From the NCBI RefSeq assembly GCF_014842925.1, contig NZ_JACYXJ010000007.1, forward strand, positions 124,001 through 188,000: DNA of 64,000 bases. The letters run 5' to 3'. Shown here one piece after another: positions 1 to 8,328 of the stretch (position 1 is the first letter of the stretch; each line of letters begins with the position of its first letter). The position numbers and the translations under genes were made by a program. The notes below the pieces were generated by a model. It had not been told where the DNA came from and did no database searches. It was given only the letters and a program-made list of their open reading frames with translations. This DNA comes from Roseibium polysiphoniae. Its GTDB lineage: Bacteria; Pseudomonadota; Alphaproteobacteria; Rhizobiales; Stappiaceae.

Positions 1-699
1 AAGCCGCCCAGGAGCCTCGCGGCCCTTGCCGCTCATGCTGCCGAAAACCCCGGCCGGATCAGCTATCCTCAGCCGCCCAACTTTCACGGCTCGACATTTC
101 TCAAGCAGGTCCTGATTTCGACAATCGACGACCCGGCAAAGCTCTCAAAGCCCGTGGTTGCCGATCGCTTTGACAAGGACGTCGCACCACTCTTTGCCTA
201 TCTCGACGAACTGCACCCAAACATGTGGCGCAAGGCACAGGCCTTTCCGCAAAATGCGGCCCAGATGCGTCAGCTGCTGGCCGATGGAGAACTCGACGTT
301 GCGATCACCTTCAATCCGGGGGATGCATCCAGCGCGATCGCGAATGATGAGCTGCCAGCAAGCGCACGCAGTTTCGTTTTTGACGGCGGCACCATTGGCA
401 ACACCCACTTTGTAGCGATCCCCTTCAACAGCTCCGCCAAAGAAGGTGCGATGGCTCTGGCCAACTTCCTGCTTTCACCGGAGGCCCAGGCGCGCAAGCA
501 GAACCCTGCAGTTTGGGGCGACCCCACGGTTCTTGATGTGGCAAAGCTGCCTGATGCCGACAAGGCAACCTTTGCAGCAATCGACCTTGGTCCTGCAACA
601 CTGAGACCTGATGACCTCGGCGCGACACTTCCTGAACCCCACCCGAGCTGGGTGGCAGCTTTGGAAAAAGCCTGGGCTGCGCGCTACGGTGGTTCGTGA
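1..699 (+). CDS. ABC importer substrate-binding protein, YnjB-like (5' end missing)
   Basis: The reading frame is open from base 1, so the start lies outside the window; about 232 C-terminal residues are present. It is read as the periplasmic solute-binding subunit of an ABC importer. The support is mainly context: a double-length permease and a single ATPase follow in the same order as E. coli ynjB-ynjC-ynjD. The visible segment has the alpha/beta style of the iron/thiamine-type binding proteins, with a stretch describing deletion-prone surface loops and a C-terminal helix rich in Trp and Ala. The substrate is unknown; YnjB itself is uncharacterised. The next gene starts 39 bases after the stop, so the three genes are probably one operon. 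Confidence 0.75.
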   Translation, partial: KPPRSLAALAAHAAENPGRISYPQPPNFHGSTFLKQVLISTIDDPAKLSKPVVADRFDKDVAPLFAYLDELHPNMWRKAQAFPQNAAQMRQLLADGELDVAITFNPGDASSAIANDELPASARSFVFDGGTIGNTHFVAIPFNSSAKEGAMALANFLLSPEAQARKQNPAVWGDPTVLDVAKLPDADKATFAAIDLGPATLRPDDLGATLPEPHPSWVAALEKAWAARYGGS

Positions 700-738
700 G
701 CCTTTGACGGCCTGGTATGACCTCGGCGGGACAGATTG

Positions 739-2427
739 ATGATGAGCCGCCTGCCGACTGCGTTGGTGGTCCTACTGCTCGTCGGGCCACTCTTGGCCGG
801 CCTTGCAGGGACGCTCCTCCCCGCCTTCGGCTACCTGCCGGCACTTGGCGGGCAGGAACTGTCTCTTAGGCCCTTGAGGGACCTTTTCGCGACTCCCGGC
901 ATATTCCGTTCCATCGGCCTGAGCCTCGGCACCGGGCTCGCGGCGACAGTGCTTTCACTCGCCATTACCATGCTCTTTGTTGCGGGCTGGATGGGCACGC
1001 CAGCATTCAAGCTCGTGCGGCGCCTATTATCCCCGCTCCTTGCCGTGCCGCATGCAGCCGCCGCCTTTGGCCTCGCGTTCCTGATCGCGCCGAGCGGCTT
1101 CCTTGTGCGTCTGCTGTCGCCATGGGCAACCGGCTTTGATCGACCGCCAGACCTGCTCATTCTCAACGACCCCTTTGGCGTGGCCATGACCCTCGGCCTC
1201 ATCATGAAGGAAGTGCCGTTCCTGTTCCTGATGACACTCGCAGTGCTGCCGCAGACAGATAGCTTTCGGAAGATGAAGGTGACGGCCACACTTGGATATG
1301 GCCGAACGGCCGGTTTCCTGAAGGCATGTCTGCCAGAGGTCTACAGCCGTATCCGCCTGCCCGTCTTGGCGGTGCTTGTCTACTCGACTTCCGTTGTCGA
1401 CATGGCACAGATTCTGGGGCCCACGACACCGGCTCCTCTTGCCCCACGGATTATGGGCTGGATGGCGGACCCGGATCCAGCGATCCGCTTTCAGGCCTCC
1501 GCGGCGGCCCTCTTGCAACTTGCCCTGTCTGGACTTGCTTTGTTGATCTGGTTTTTGCTCGAGCGAATTGCCAGAAGACTTGGGCACAGCGCCTCTGGCA
1601 AGAGACACCGACGCGATAGACCGTTCAACCTTTCAGTCCTTGCGGGTATGTCGATCGTCGTCGGCGGCATGGTCGCCGGCATTTTATTGCTGCCGATTTG
1701 GTCGGTCACGAAAAGCTGGTGGTTCCCGGACAGTTTACCCGCTGCCCTCACCGCGAAACTCTGGACTGGACTGGGAGAGGTCGCAGGTGCGCCTTTGCTC
1801 ACAACCCTGGCCATCGGCATTCCAGCGTCGCTGATCGCCGGTATACTCGTTCTCTGGCACCTTGAGGCCAAAACGCGGGCACGTGGCGTTTCGAGCGCTG
1901 AAAAAGCGGCTTTCGATGGTTTCGTCTTTCTGCCCCTGCTTGTTCCGCAAGTGTCATTCCTTTTCGGCTTGCAGGTGCTTTTCGCCAGACTTCATCTGGA
2001 CGGAACCATGTTCGCCGTTGGCCTCGGCCATCTCATCTTTGTACTGCCCTACGTCTATCTTTCCCTGAAAGACCCATGGAACGAACTCGACCCGCGCTTC
2101 GCCAAGATCGCTTCCAGTCTTGGGTCCTCTGCAAACCGCATTTTCCTGATGGTTCGGCTACCTCTGCTGCTTCGCCCCTTGCTTGTTGCTCTTGCAGTCG
2201 GTCTGGCCGTTTCCGTCGGTCAATATCTTCCGACGCTGATGATCGGAGCCGGCCGTGTCGTGACCATCACCACCGAAAGTCTCGCCCTTTCGAGCGGTGG
2301 CAACCGGCCCCTGATTGCCCTCTATGGGACATTGCAGTTACTGGTACCTCTGATCGGATTTAGCGTAGCCGCCGCTATCCCGGCCCTGCTGTTTCGGAAC
2401 CGAGCCGCCATGAAAGTGATCAGATGA
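739..2427 (+). CDS. ABC importer permease, YnjC-like, fused double permease
   Basis: This 562-residue inner-membrane protein has about twelve hydrophobic segments in two halves. Each half looks like a binding-protein-dependent permease domain, so one chain can supply both membrane subunits, as E. coli YnjC does. The EAA-like loop regions lie near residues 170-200 and 450-480. The start at 739 is chosen because GGCGGG at 725-730 is well spaced; a TTG at 736 and an ATG at 742 are alternatives. The stop overlaps the ATPase start (ATGA). Substrate is not predictable from the sequence. Confidence 0.82.
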   Translation: MMSRLPTALVVLLLVGPLLAGLAGTLLPAFGYLPALGGQELSLRPLRDLFATPGIFRSIGLSLGTGLAATVLSLAITMLFVAGWMGTPAFKLVRRLLSPLLAVPHAAAAFGLAFLIAPSGFLVRLLSPWATGFDRPPDLLILNDPFGVAMTLGLIMKEVPFLFLMTLAVLPQTDSFRKMKVTATLGYGRTAGFLKACLPEVYSRIRLPVLAVLVYSTSVVDMAQILGPTTPAPLAPRIMGWMADPDPAIRFQASAAALLQLALSGLALLIWFLLERIARRLGHSASGKRHRRDRPFNLSVLAGMSIVVGGMVAGILLLPIWSVTKSWWFPDSLPAALTAKLWTGLGEVAGAPLLTTLAIGIPASLIAGILVLWHLEAKTRARGVSSAEKAAFDGFVFLPLLVPQVSFLFGLQVLFARLHLDGTMFAVGLGHLIFVLPYVYLSLKDPWNELDPRFAKIASSLGSSANRIFLMVRLPLLLRPLLVALAVGLAVSVGQYLPTLMIGAGRVVTITTESLALSSGGNRPLIALYGTLQLLVPLIGFSVAAAIPALLFRNRAAMKVIR

Positions 2428-3056
2428 CCCTTGGGCTCATGCTCAAAGATGTGAAGATATCGCTCGGCGGCCGTACTCTGCTCAGTTTGTCCAAGACCGT
2501 TGCACCGGGGGACGTCCTGACAGTGATGGGCGACAGCGGGGCGGGCAAATCGACGCTTCTTGAATATGTGGGTGGTTTTCTGCGACCGCCCTTCGAGGCG
2601 ACCGGCAGGCTCATTCTGAACAACCGCGACATAACCACCCTCTCCCCCCAGGACAGGCATGTCGGTTTTATGTTTCAGTCACCTCTGCTGTTTCCACATA
2701 TGTCCGTTCGCGACAATCTTCTTTTCGGCCTGCCAAATGGCGGCATGACCAAACACGAAAGAGCGACTGCAGTAGAGGCTTCTCTTTGCGATATCGGCAT
2801 GGACGATTTTGCAGATCGCGATCCCGCAACGTTGTCGGGCGGCCAGCAAACGCGAATAGCTCTGATGAGGCTGCTGCTGGCGGAACCCGAAGCCTTGCTT
2901 CTGGACGAGCCGTTCTCAAGCCTGGACCAGTCTCGCCGCGCCGATCTGCGCGATCTCGTTTTCAGACTCGCGCGGGAACGGGGTCTGCCCGTCTTGCTGG
3001 TCACTCACGACAAGGAAGACGCAGATGCAGCTGGCGGTGATCTGGTAGAGCTTTGA
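2424..3056 (+). CDS. ABC importer ATP-binding protein, YnjD-like
   Basis: A 210-residue ABC ATPase with all core motifs: Walker A GDSGAGKST near residue 34, Q-loop MFQSPLLFP, signature LSGGQQ, Walker B LLLDEP followed by FSSLD, and the switch histidine in LLVTHD. Length matches a single nucleotide-binding domain without a regulatory C-terminal domain. It overlaps the permease stop by four bases, which implies translational coupling. With the two upstream genes it forms a complete importer powered by ATP hydrolysis at the cytoplasmic face. It converges with bfr 37 bases downstream. Confidence 0.9.
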   Translation: MTLGLMLKDVKISLGGRTLLSLSKTVAPGDVLTVMGDSGAGKSTLLEYVGGFLRPPFEATGRLILNNRDITTLSPQDRHVGFMFQSPLLFPHMSVRDNLLFGLPNGGMTKHERATAVEASLCDIGMDDFADRDPATLSGGQQTRIALMRLLLAEPEALLLDEPFSSLDQSRRADLRDLVFRLARERGLPVLLVTHDKEDADAAGGDLVEL

Positions 3057-3093
3057 TGAACAGAGCCAGTGGCGCTCTCGCAAATGGCCTGAC

Positions 3094-3579
3094 TTAGGTA
3101 CTGACGTCGGCAGACGTAGACTGAAGCAACCCGTAACGGTCGATGCCAATGCGCTCGATCAGCTCGAGCTGGGTCTCCAGAAAGTCGATGTGCCCCTCCT
3201 CATCTCCCAGCAGCGCTTCGAAGAGTTTCATGGACACGTAATCTTCTGCCTCGTGGCACACCATGCGTGCCTCGTGATACAGAGCCCGTGCGGCATATTC
3301 GCCCGCAAGATCGCCTTCCAGGCAGTCCTTCAAGGTTGTCCCGATGCGCATTGGGTCGAGTACCTGGAGATTTGGATAGCCTTCCAAAAACAAGATCCGT
3401 TCAATGATCTGGTCCGCGTGACCGCGCTCTTCCAGCGTCTCCTCGGCCTCTTTGTTGGCGAGTTTGGTGAAACCCCAGTTCCGAAGAAGGCGAGAGTGCA
3501 GCCAGTACTGGTTGACCGCAGTCAACTCGTGACGCAAGGCCTTGTTGAGATACTCGATGACCTGCGTGTTGCCCTTCAT
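3094..3579 (-). CDS. bfr: Bacterioferritin, heme-ligand Met replaced by Arg
   Basis: A 161-residue four-helix ferritin that oxidises and stores iron as a 24-mer. The six ferroxidase ligands are all present at their standard positions: E18, E51, H54, E94, E127 and H130, with Y25 also kept. The residue that binds the inter-subunit heme in bacterioferritins (Met52) is Arg here, in the motif LEERGHAD. I checked this on the nucleotide sequence (CGC codon). The start at 3579 is chosen because GGAGAA precedes it and the family begins MKG; a 20-codon upstream extension is unlikely. The [2Fe-2S] partner gene lies just upstream on the same strand, separated by 19 bases. Confidence 0.93.
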   Translation of the reverse strand: MKGNTQVIEYLNKALRHELTAVNQYWLHSRLLRNWGFTKLANKEAEETLEERGHADQIIERILFLEGYPNLQVLDPMRIGTTLKDCLEGDLAGEYAARALYHEARMVCHEAEDYVSMKLFEALLGDEEGHIDFLETQLELIERIGIDRYGLLQSTSADVST

Positions 3580-3598
3580 CGAGCGTTCTCCCTGCTGG

Positions 3599-3841
3599 TT
3601 ATCTGCCTGTGGCCGTCTTGAGCCGGCTATAGCCGTCACTGGCGGCTGCCGTCTCTTCTGATCCCTTTTCGTGGATCAAGTCAATGACCGAGGGAAAACA
3701 GCTGCCACACCTTGGACGACACCCCAGATGACGAAACACGGCGCCGGGGGTGGGAACTTTTCCGTTTGGATCCGCACGCATTTCTTCTGCCGCCTTGCGG
3801 AGCTGCTTGTCTGACAACACATTACACGAACAGATGATCAT
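3599..3841 (-). CDS. bfd: Bacterioferritin-associated ferredoxin (Bfd-like)
   Basis: An 80-residue BFD-family [2Fe-2S] protein. Cysteines occur as CSC near the N terminus and as CGSC after an LGCRPRC segment, which matches the C-x-C...C-x2-C arrangement of Bfd. In the family this protein reduces the bacterioferritin core and releases Fe(II). The start MIICSCN at 3841 places the first cysteine at residue 4 as in E. coli Bfd. It is the first gene of a bfd-bfr operon. The upstream 130 bases hold a loose repeat (GGGTTC...GAACCC, about 3889-3918) that could be an iron-regulator site, but I could not match it to a Fur, Irr or RirA box. Confidence 0.88.
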   Translation of the reverse strand: MIICSCNVLSDKQLRKAAEEMRADPNGKVPTPGAVFRHLGCRPRCGSCFPSVIDLIHEKGSEETAAASDGYSRLKTATGR

Positions 3842-3971
3842 CCCGGGACCCACAACGTTTCGTTTTTTCGATCTATTCTGTCATAGATGGGTTCCTGCGC
3901 TTAAACTAAAGTGAACCCAAAAAGTCAACTTTCCCGTAGCAATACGAAAATATGAGATCAAGGCAATCTGG

Positions 3972-4730
3972 ATGACCGACGAGAACTCGATTGATGAAAG
4001 ACGCACGATTGTCTTGACAGGCGCCAGCCGCGGCATCGGCCATGCGACCGTCAAGCGGTTCTCGGCAGCTGGATGGCGTGTCATCACCTGTTCGCGCCAT
4101 GCGTTTTCCGACAAGTGTCCTTGGCCGATGGGTCCGGAGGATCATATTCAGGTCGATCTTTCCGATCCGGAGAACCTCGGCTATGCGGTGCAGGAAATGC
4201 GCAAGCGGCTGGAGCCGCACGGATCCAAGTTGCATGCCCTCGTCAACAATGCCGGCATCAGCCCAAAGGGCGACGACGGGCAGCGGCTCGACTCGATCAC
4301 CACTCCGATGCACAACTGGCGCCATGTCTTTCAGGTCAATTTCTTTGCGCCAATCATGCTCGGCCGCGGTCTCTTCAGCGAGCTCAAGAATGCGGGCGGT
4401 TCCATCGTGAATGTGACCTCCATCGCAGGCTCAAGAGTCCACCCATTTGCCGGCACCGCCTACGCGACTTCCAAAGCCGCTCTGTCTTCTCTGACACGGG
4501 AAATGGCGGCCGACTTTGGACCTCATGGCATCCGCGTCAACGCTATTGCGCCGGGCGAAATCGACACGTCCATTCTTTCACCGGGTACGGAAAAAATGAT
4601 CGACGATATTCCGCTGCGCCGGCTGGGCCGCCCGGATGAGGTGGCCGATACAATCCACTTCCTCTGCACCAATCCGTCATCATATGTCACCGGCTCTGAG
4701 ATCCACATCAACGGCGGTCAGCACGTTTGA
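3972..4730 (+). CDS. Short-chain dehydrogenase/reductase (SDR)
   Basis: A 252-residue classical SDR. It has the cofactor motif TGASRGIGHA near residue 17, the NNAG motif, and the catalytic Ser/Tyr/Lys set with YATSK. The C-terminal YVTGSEIHINGG is typical of the family. A gap between NNAG and the catalytic serine carries the usual PxxxxxxxN/FxVN helix. The substrate cannot be named; members of this subfamily include 3-oxoacyl-ACP-reductase-like and sugar dehydrogenases. It is divergently placed from bfd with 130 bases between them. Confidence 0.85.
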   Translation: MTDENSIDERRTIVLTGASRGIGHATVKRFSAAGWRVITCSRHAFSDKCPWPMGPEDHIQVDLSDPENLGYAVQEMRKRLEPHGSKLHALVNNAGISPKGDDGQRLDSITTPMHNWRHVFQVNFFAPIMLGRGLFSELKNAGGSIVNVTSIAGSRVHPFAGTAYATSKAALSSLTREMAADFGPHGIRVNAIAPGEIDTSILSPGTEKMIDDIPLRRLGRPDEVADTIHFLCTNPSSYVTGSEIHINGGQHV

Positions 4731-4841
4731 TACAGGTGGTGAAGGAAAACAAAGCTCGTACATTCAATGGGTTGACTCTCACGACTGCGATTACATTCCC
4801 TTTGGGAAGATATACTATCACAAGACCGAAACGTTAGGTCC

Positions 4842-4867
4842 TCTTGACCGGAACCAGCCGGTCAAGA
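4842..4867. repeat. Perfect 10-bp inverted repeat, function unknown
   Basis: TCTTGACCGG, a six-base loop, then CCGGTCAAGA. It lies about 110 bases after the SDR stop and 130 bases before the chemoreceptor start. There is no T-run on either strand, so it does not look like an intrinsic terminator. It could be an operator or an mRNA 3' structure. The rest of 4731-4997 is AT-rich and presumably holds the chemoreceptor promoter. Confidence 0.4.
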
Positions 4868-4997
4868 AGTCCAAAATCAGGAAAATCAGCGCCGATATAT
4901 AGAAGTTTTTCATTTACCCGGAATTTATACTTAGAATCTATTCTGATCTCAGATGGGACAGAATAATTGGTCATAAAGACCTGGGTGGGAACTTCCA

Positions 4998-7433
4998 ATG
5001 TCAAAAATACTTAGTATTTTCAACAACATTCGGATCGGACTTAAGCTTGGGGGCGGATTTGGTTCCGTGCTCTTGCTAACGGGGATCGTGGGTGCTGTCG
5101 GTGCAATCTCGGTGAACGGCCTCGCGAACCGGTTTCAGAGCGCCGATCAAGCGATGCAGGTCATGTCACAACTTCAGGATGTGACCGCGCAACGGACTGC
5201 CTACCTGGACAATCTCGAGCCGACCGCCGCCACAGCGACAGTCGCCTCCATTGATCAACTCTCAGGGAATCTAGAGCAGCTTAACGGCACACTCGATGGA
5301 GACCCGGATGCTCAGCTAGGTGTGACGGAGGCCCTTGAGGCCGTCGAGGGTTTGAAAACCACCTTTGTTGATCTGACGACAGTTCTGGGTCAGCGCGAAT
5401 CCTACCAAAACGAGGTCAACGACGCGATCACCGAACTTGGCACCGTGGCGATGGCCATCGATGCCCAAGCGGCCAAAGTTCGTGGTGAAGCGTCCGAAGC
5501 AGCGCGTCTCGCCAGCGAAACGCAAGCGAACGCAGGCAAGGTCGGCAAGACAGCCGCCCTTCTCGAAGAGGGCGCCCTGATTATCCAAAACCTCTACAAT
5601 GAAGCCGGCACGTCTCTCACAGGCGATAAAATGCAAGCCGCAAAGGCGAAAGCGGAAGAGCTCGCGCCCAAGGCAGCAGCGCTAAAGGATGCCAAGATCG
5701 AGGGCATTTCCGGAGAAGACTTCGGCGTGTTGTCTGCGGCGGCGACAGACCTTTCGGAAAAGCTCGTAAAGCTGATGTCGACGACTGACTTCATGGCCGT
5801 TTACACGCTCAAGCTTGAGGTGAAGGATGCCATCACGGCGCTGGCCGTCGCTTCGAACGAAATACGCGGCAAGACAACGGCAGCGGTCGAGAAAGTTCAA
5901 ACCATGGCATCAACTGCCACGGAACGCCTTCAGAAGATTGACGCAATCTCCCGCAACTCGGCCGCACTCAATGCAGGCGCGTTGACCGTAAAGGCATCAA
6001 CACTCGAGTTTCTGTCTTCAAGCGAAATCACCGACGGAACGGAAGTTCTGGCGCAACTCGAGACGGTTATCGCGTCCGAGAAAAATCTGGCGGGCGGCAC
6101 GAAAGAATTTCCGTCCATCAAAGGTCAGCTCGCTGCGGCCGAAGAAGCCATTGCGGCCTTCCAGGAAGGCTTTGCGGGGATCGTTGAAGCCAAGTCGGCA
6201 GCCACCCGCCAGACGGATATCCTGAACACGCTTTCTGATGACGTCAGCAGCATGATCGGCAAGATTGCGGCAGGCCAGTCGGCCCAGGCAACCTCCTCCA
6301 GCCAGCAGGCCATGGTCGTTATCGGCCTCACTCTGCTTGCGGCGATCGCTGTGGGTGTCTGTCTTGCTGTTGCGCTCAATTTTGCAGTGACCAAGCCGAT
6401 CCAGAGAACCACAAGCGTCATGTCCGAACTTGCTGAAGGCAATACGGATGTCGACATTCTGGGCGCAGACCGCGGCGATGAGATTGGCGACATGAACCGG
6501 ACGGTCCAGATCTTCCGCGACAATGCGGTTGAGCGCACCCGCCTGCAGGCGGAAAGCGCCAGCGAGGAAGAAGGACGTCTCGCGCGCCAGCAAAAGATCG
6601 AAGAGCTGATCACCGGCTTCCGTGCGGCTGCAACCGAGGTTCTGACCTCCGTCGGAGAAACCGCCGAAGGGCTGGACCGTACGGCTCAGGGCCTGACCGA
6701 AATTGCCCGCGAGAGCTCCGGCCATGCGACGCAAACACTCGGTGCGGCGGACGACGCTACGCAGAATGTGCAGACGGTCGCAAGCGCGGCGGAAGAGCTG
6801 GCAGCTTCGATCGGTGAGATTTCACGCCAAGTCTCCCAGACGACGGAAGTTGTCGGCAAAGCCACAATCGGCACACGCTCGACCAACGAAAAGGTTGAAG
6901 GGCTTGCAGCCTCGGCAGCCAAGATCGGCGAAGTCATCACCCTGATTCAGGCCATCGCCGAGCAAACAAACCTTCTTGCTTTGAATGCAACGATCGAGGC
7001 AGCGCGCGCCGGAGAAGCCGGCAAGGGATTTGCCGTGGTCGCGTCGGAAGTGAAGGAATTGGCAACCCAGACCTCCAAGGCGACCGAAGAAATCTCAAGC
7101 CAGATTTCCGCAATCCAGAGCGCCACCCGAGATTCCGCCGAGGCGATTGCCGAGATCACCGAGATCATGGAAGAGGTCGACAGCTATACGTCCACGATCT
7201 CCGCTGCGGTCGAGCAGCAGGGGTCGGCTACGACCGAAATTTCTCAGAATGTTCAGCGTGCGGCCCAAGGCACCACGCGGGTGTCGTCAAACATGTCGGA
7301 ACTGTCTCAGGCCGTCGATCAGACTACACAATCCGCCGATATGGTTCTGACCGCTTCTGGTGAGCTGTCTTCCAAGACAGAAACCTTGAAGGCGCAGGTC
7401 GAACGTTTTCTCGACGAGGTCGCCGCGGCCTGA
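4998..7433 (+). CDS. Methyl-accepting chemotaxis protein, long sensor
   Basis: An 811-residue transmembrane chemoreceptor. TM1 is at about 15-37 and TM2 at about 439-462, leaving roughly 400 periplasmic residues that are almost all helical and Ala/Glu/Lys-rich, compatible with a large helical (HBM-like) bundle. A HAMP region follows at about 463-515. The cytoplasmic signalling hairpin has its conserved tip ([20 protein letters not shown]) near residue 652, where CheA and CheW bind. No CheR/CheB-tethering pentapeptide is seen at the C terminus. The gene stands alone, with its own promoter gap and a strong terminator 20 bases after the stop. Ligand unknown. Confidence 0.93.
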   Translation: MSKILSIFNNIRIGLKLGGGFGSVLLLTGIVGAVGAISVNGLANRFQSADQAMQVMSQLQDVTAQRTAYLDNLEPTAATATVASIDQLSGNLEQLNGTLDGDPDAQLGVTEALEAVEGLKTTFVDLTTVLGQRESYQNEVNDAITELGTVAMAIDAQAAKVRGEASEAARLASETQANAGKVGKTAALLEEGALIIQNLYNEAGTSLTGDKMQAAKAKAEELAPKAAALKDAKIEGISGEDFGVLSAAATDLSEKLVKLMSTTDFMAVYTLKLEVKDAITALAVASNEIRGKTTAAVEKVQTMASTATERLQKIDAISRNSAALNAGALTVKASTLEFLSSSEITDGTEVLAQLETVIASEKNLAGGTKEFPSIKGQLAAAEEAIAAFQEGFAGIVEAKSAATRQTDILNTLSDDVSSMIGKIAAGQSAQATSSSQQAMVVIGLTLLAAIAVGVCLAVALNFAVTKPIQRTTSVMSELAEGNTDVDILGADRGDEIGDMNRTVQIFRDNAVERTRLQAESASEEEGRLARQQKIEELITGFRAAATEVLTSVGETAEGLDRTAQGLTEIARESSGHATQTLGAADDATQNVQTVASAAEELAASIGEISRQVSQTTEVVGKATIGTRSTNEKVEGLAASAAKIGEVITLIQAIAEQTNLLALNATIEAARAGEAGKGFAVVASEVKELATQTSKATEEISSQISAIQSATRDSAEAIAEITEIMEEVDSYTSTISAAVEQQGSATTEISQNVQRAAQGTTRVSSNMSELSQAVDQTTQSADMVLTASGELSSKTETLKAQVERFLDEVAAA

Positions 7434-7457
7434 TCCTGGCGAAACCGCAGACAACAA

Positions 7458-7494
7458 AAAGGGCGGCTCTTACGAGCCGCCCTTTCTTTATTCT
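7458..7494. terminator. Bidirectional intrinsic terminator
   Basis: AAGGGCGGCTC-TTAC-GAGCCGCCCTT hairpin flanked by T-rich sequence on the plus strand and by an A-run that gives T5 on the minus strand. It sits between the converging chemoreceptor and coxM genes and can serve both. Confidence 0.85.
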
Positions 7495-7512
7495 AGGACC
7501 TTGCTAATCAGA

Positions 7513-8313
7513 TCAACCGGCGGCGGCAACCGCACGCTTGGCCATCACGGTGACCAGGTTGGCGCGGTATTCTGCTGAGCCATGAATGTCGGCAAGCAAA
7601 TCACCAGCATCCACCGAGACGCCAGCAACCGCCTCGGCTGACCAATTGCTCGAGAGCGCAGTTTCCATCTCAGCAACCCGGAAGACGCCGTCCTGGCCAG
7701 CACCAGTGACGGCGACCCGGACATCTCCGCCGGACATCTTGGCCACAAAGACACCTGCCATGGCGTAGCGTGACGCCGGGTTTGGATACTTGGCATAAGC
7801 GCTTTGGGACGGCTTCGGAAAGCTCACAGACGTGACGATCTCGTCTTCTTCGAGGGCTGTTTCGAACATGCCGACAAAGAATTCGTCCGCCGAGAGGCTC
7901 CGCTTGCTGGTCGTCACCGTGGCACCAAGAGCAACCAAAGCGGCTGGATAATCAGCCGCCGGGTCATTGTTCGAGATTGATCCACCAAGTGTTCCCATGT
8001 GACGGACCGCCGGATCGCCAATACCTGCAGCAAGCGACGCGAGACCGGGGATCCCTTCACTCACAACAGGCGAGGTAGCGACCTCATGATGGGTGGTCGC
8101 GGCACCGATCTTGATGGCGCTGCCCTCGTCCGAAATTCCCGTCATCTCGGCAATGCCCATGAGATCGACCAGATCGGACGGAGCTGCCAAACGCTGCTTC
8201 ATGGTTGGAATCAGCGTCTGGCCACCTGAGAGAAATTTCCCGTCTTCGGCTTTCGCCATCAGCGCCGCAGCATCGGCAACCGACCCGGCACGATGATAAG
8301 ATGTTTCATACAT
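7513..8313 (-). CDS. coxM: CO-dehydrogenase-family medium (FAD-binding) subunit
   Basis: A 266-residue FAD-binding subunit of the xanthine dehydrogenase/CO dehydrogenase family. It shows the family FAD motifs AxxLSGGQTLIPTMKQR near the N terminus and GTLGGSISNNDPAADYPA near residue 110. It passes electrons from the [2Fe-2S] clusters of the small subunit to an acceptor. It is the last gene of a coxG-coxS-coxL-coxM transcript, 15 bases after coxL. The S-L-M order is that of form II enzymes. Start 8313 has GAGAG just upstream. Confidence 0.88.
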   Translation of the reverse strand: MYETSYHRAGSVADAAALMAKAEDGKFLSGGQTLIPTMKQRLAAPSDLVDLMGIAEMTGISDEGSAIKIGAATTHHEVATSPVVSEGIPGLASLAAGIGDPAVRHMGTLGGSISNNDPAADYPAALVALGATVTTSKRSLSADEFFVGMFETALEEDEIVTSVSFPKPSQSAYAKYPNPASRYAMAGVFVAKMSGGDVRVAVTGAGQDGVFRVAEMETALSSNWSAEAVAGVSVDAGDLLADIHGSAEYRANLVTVMAKRAVAAAG

Positions 8314-8328
8314 ATCTCTCGGTCTCCC

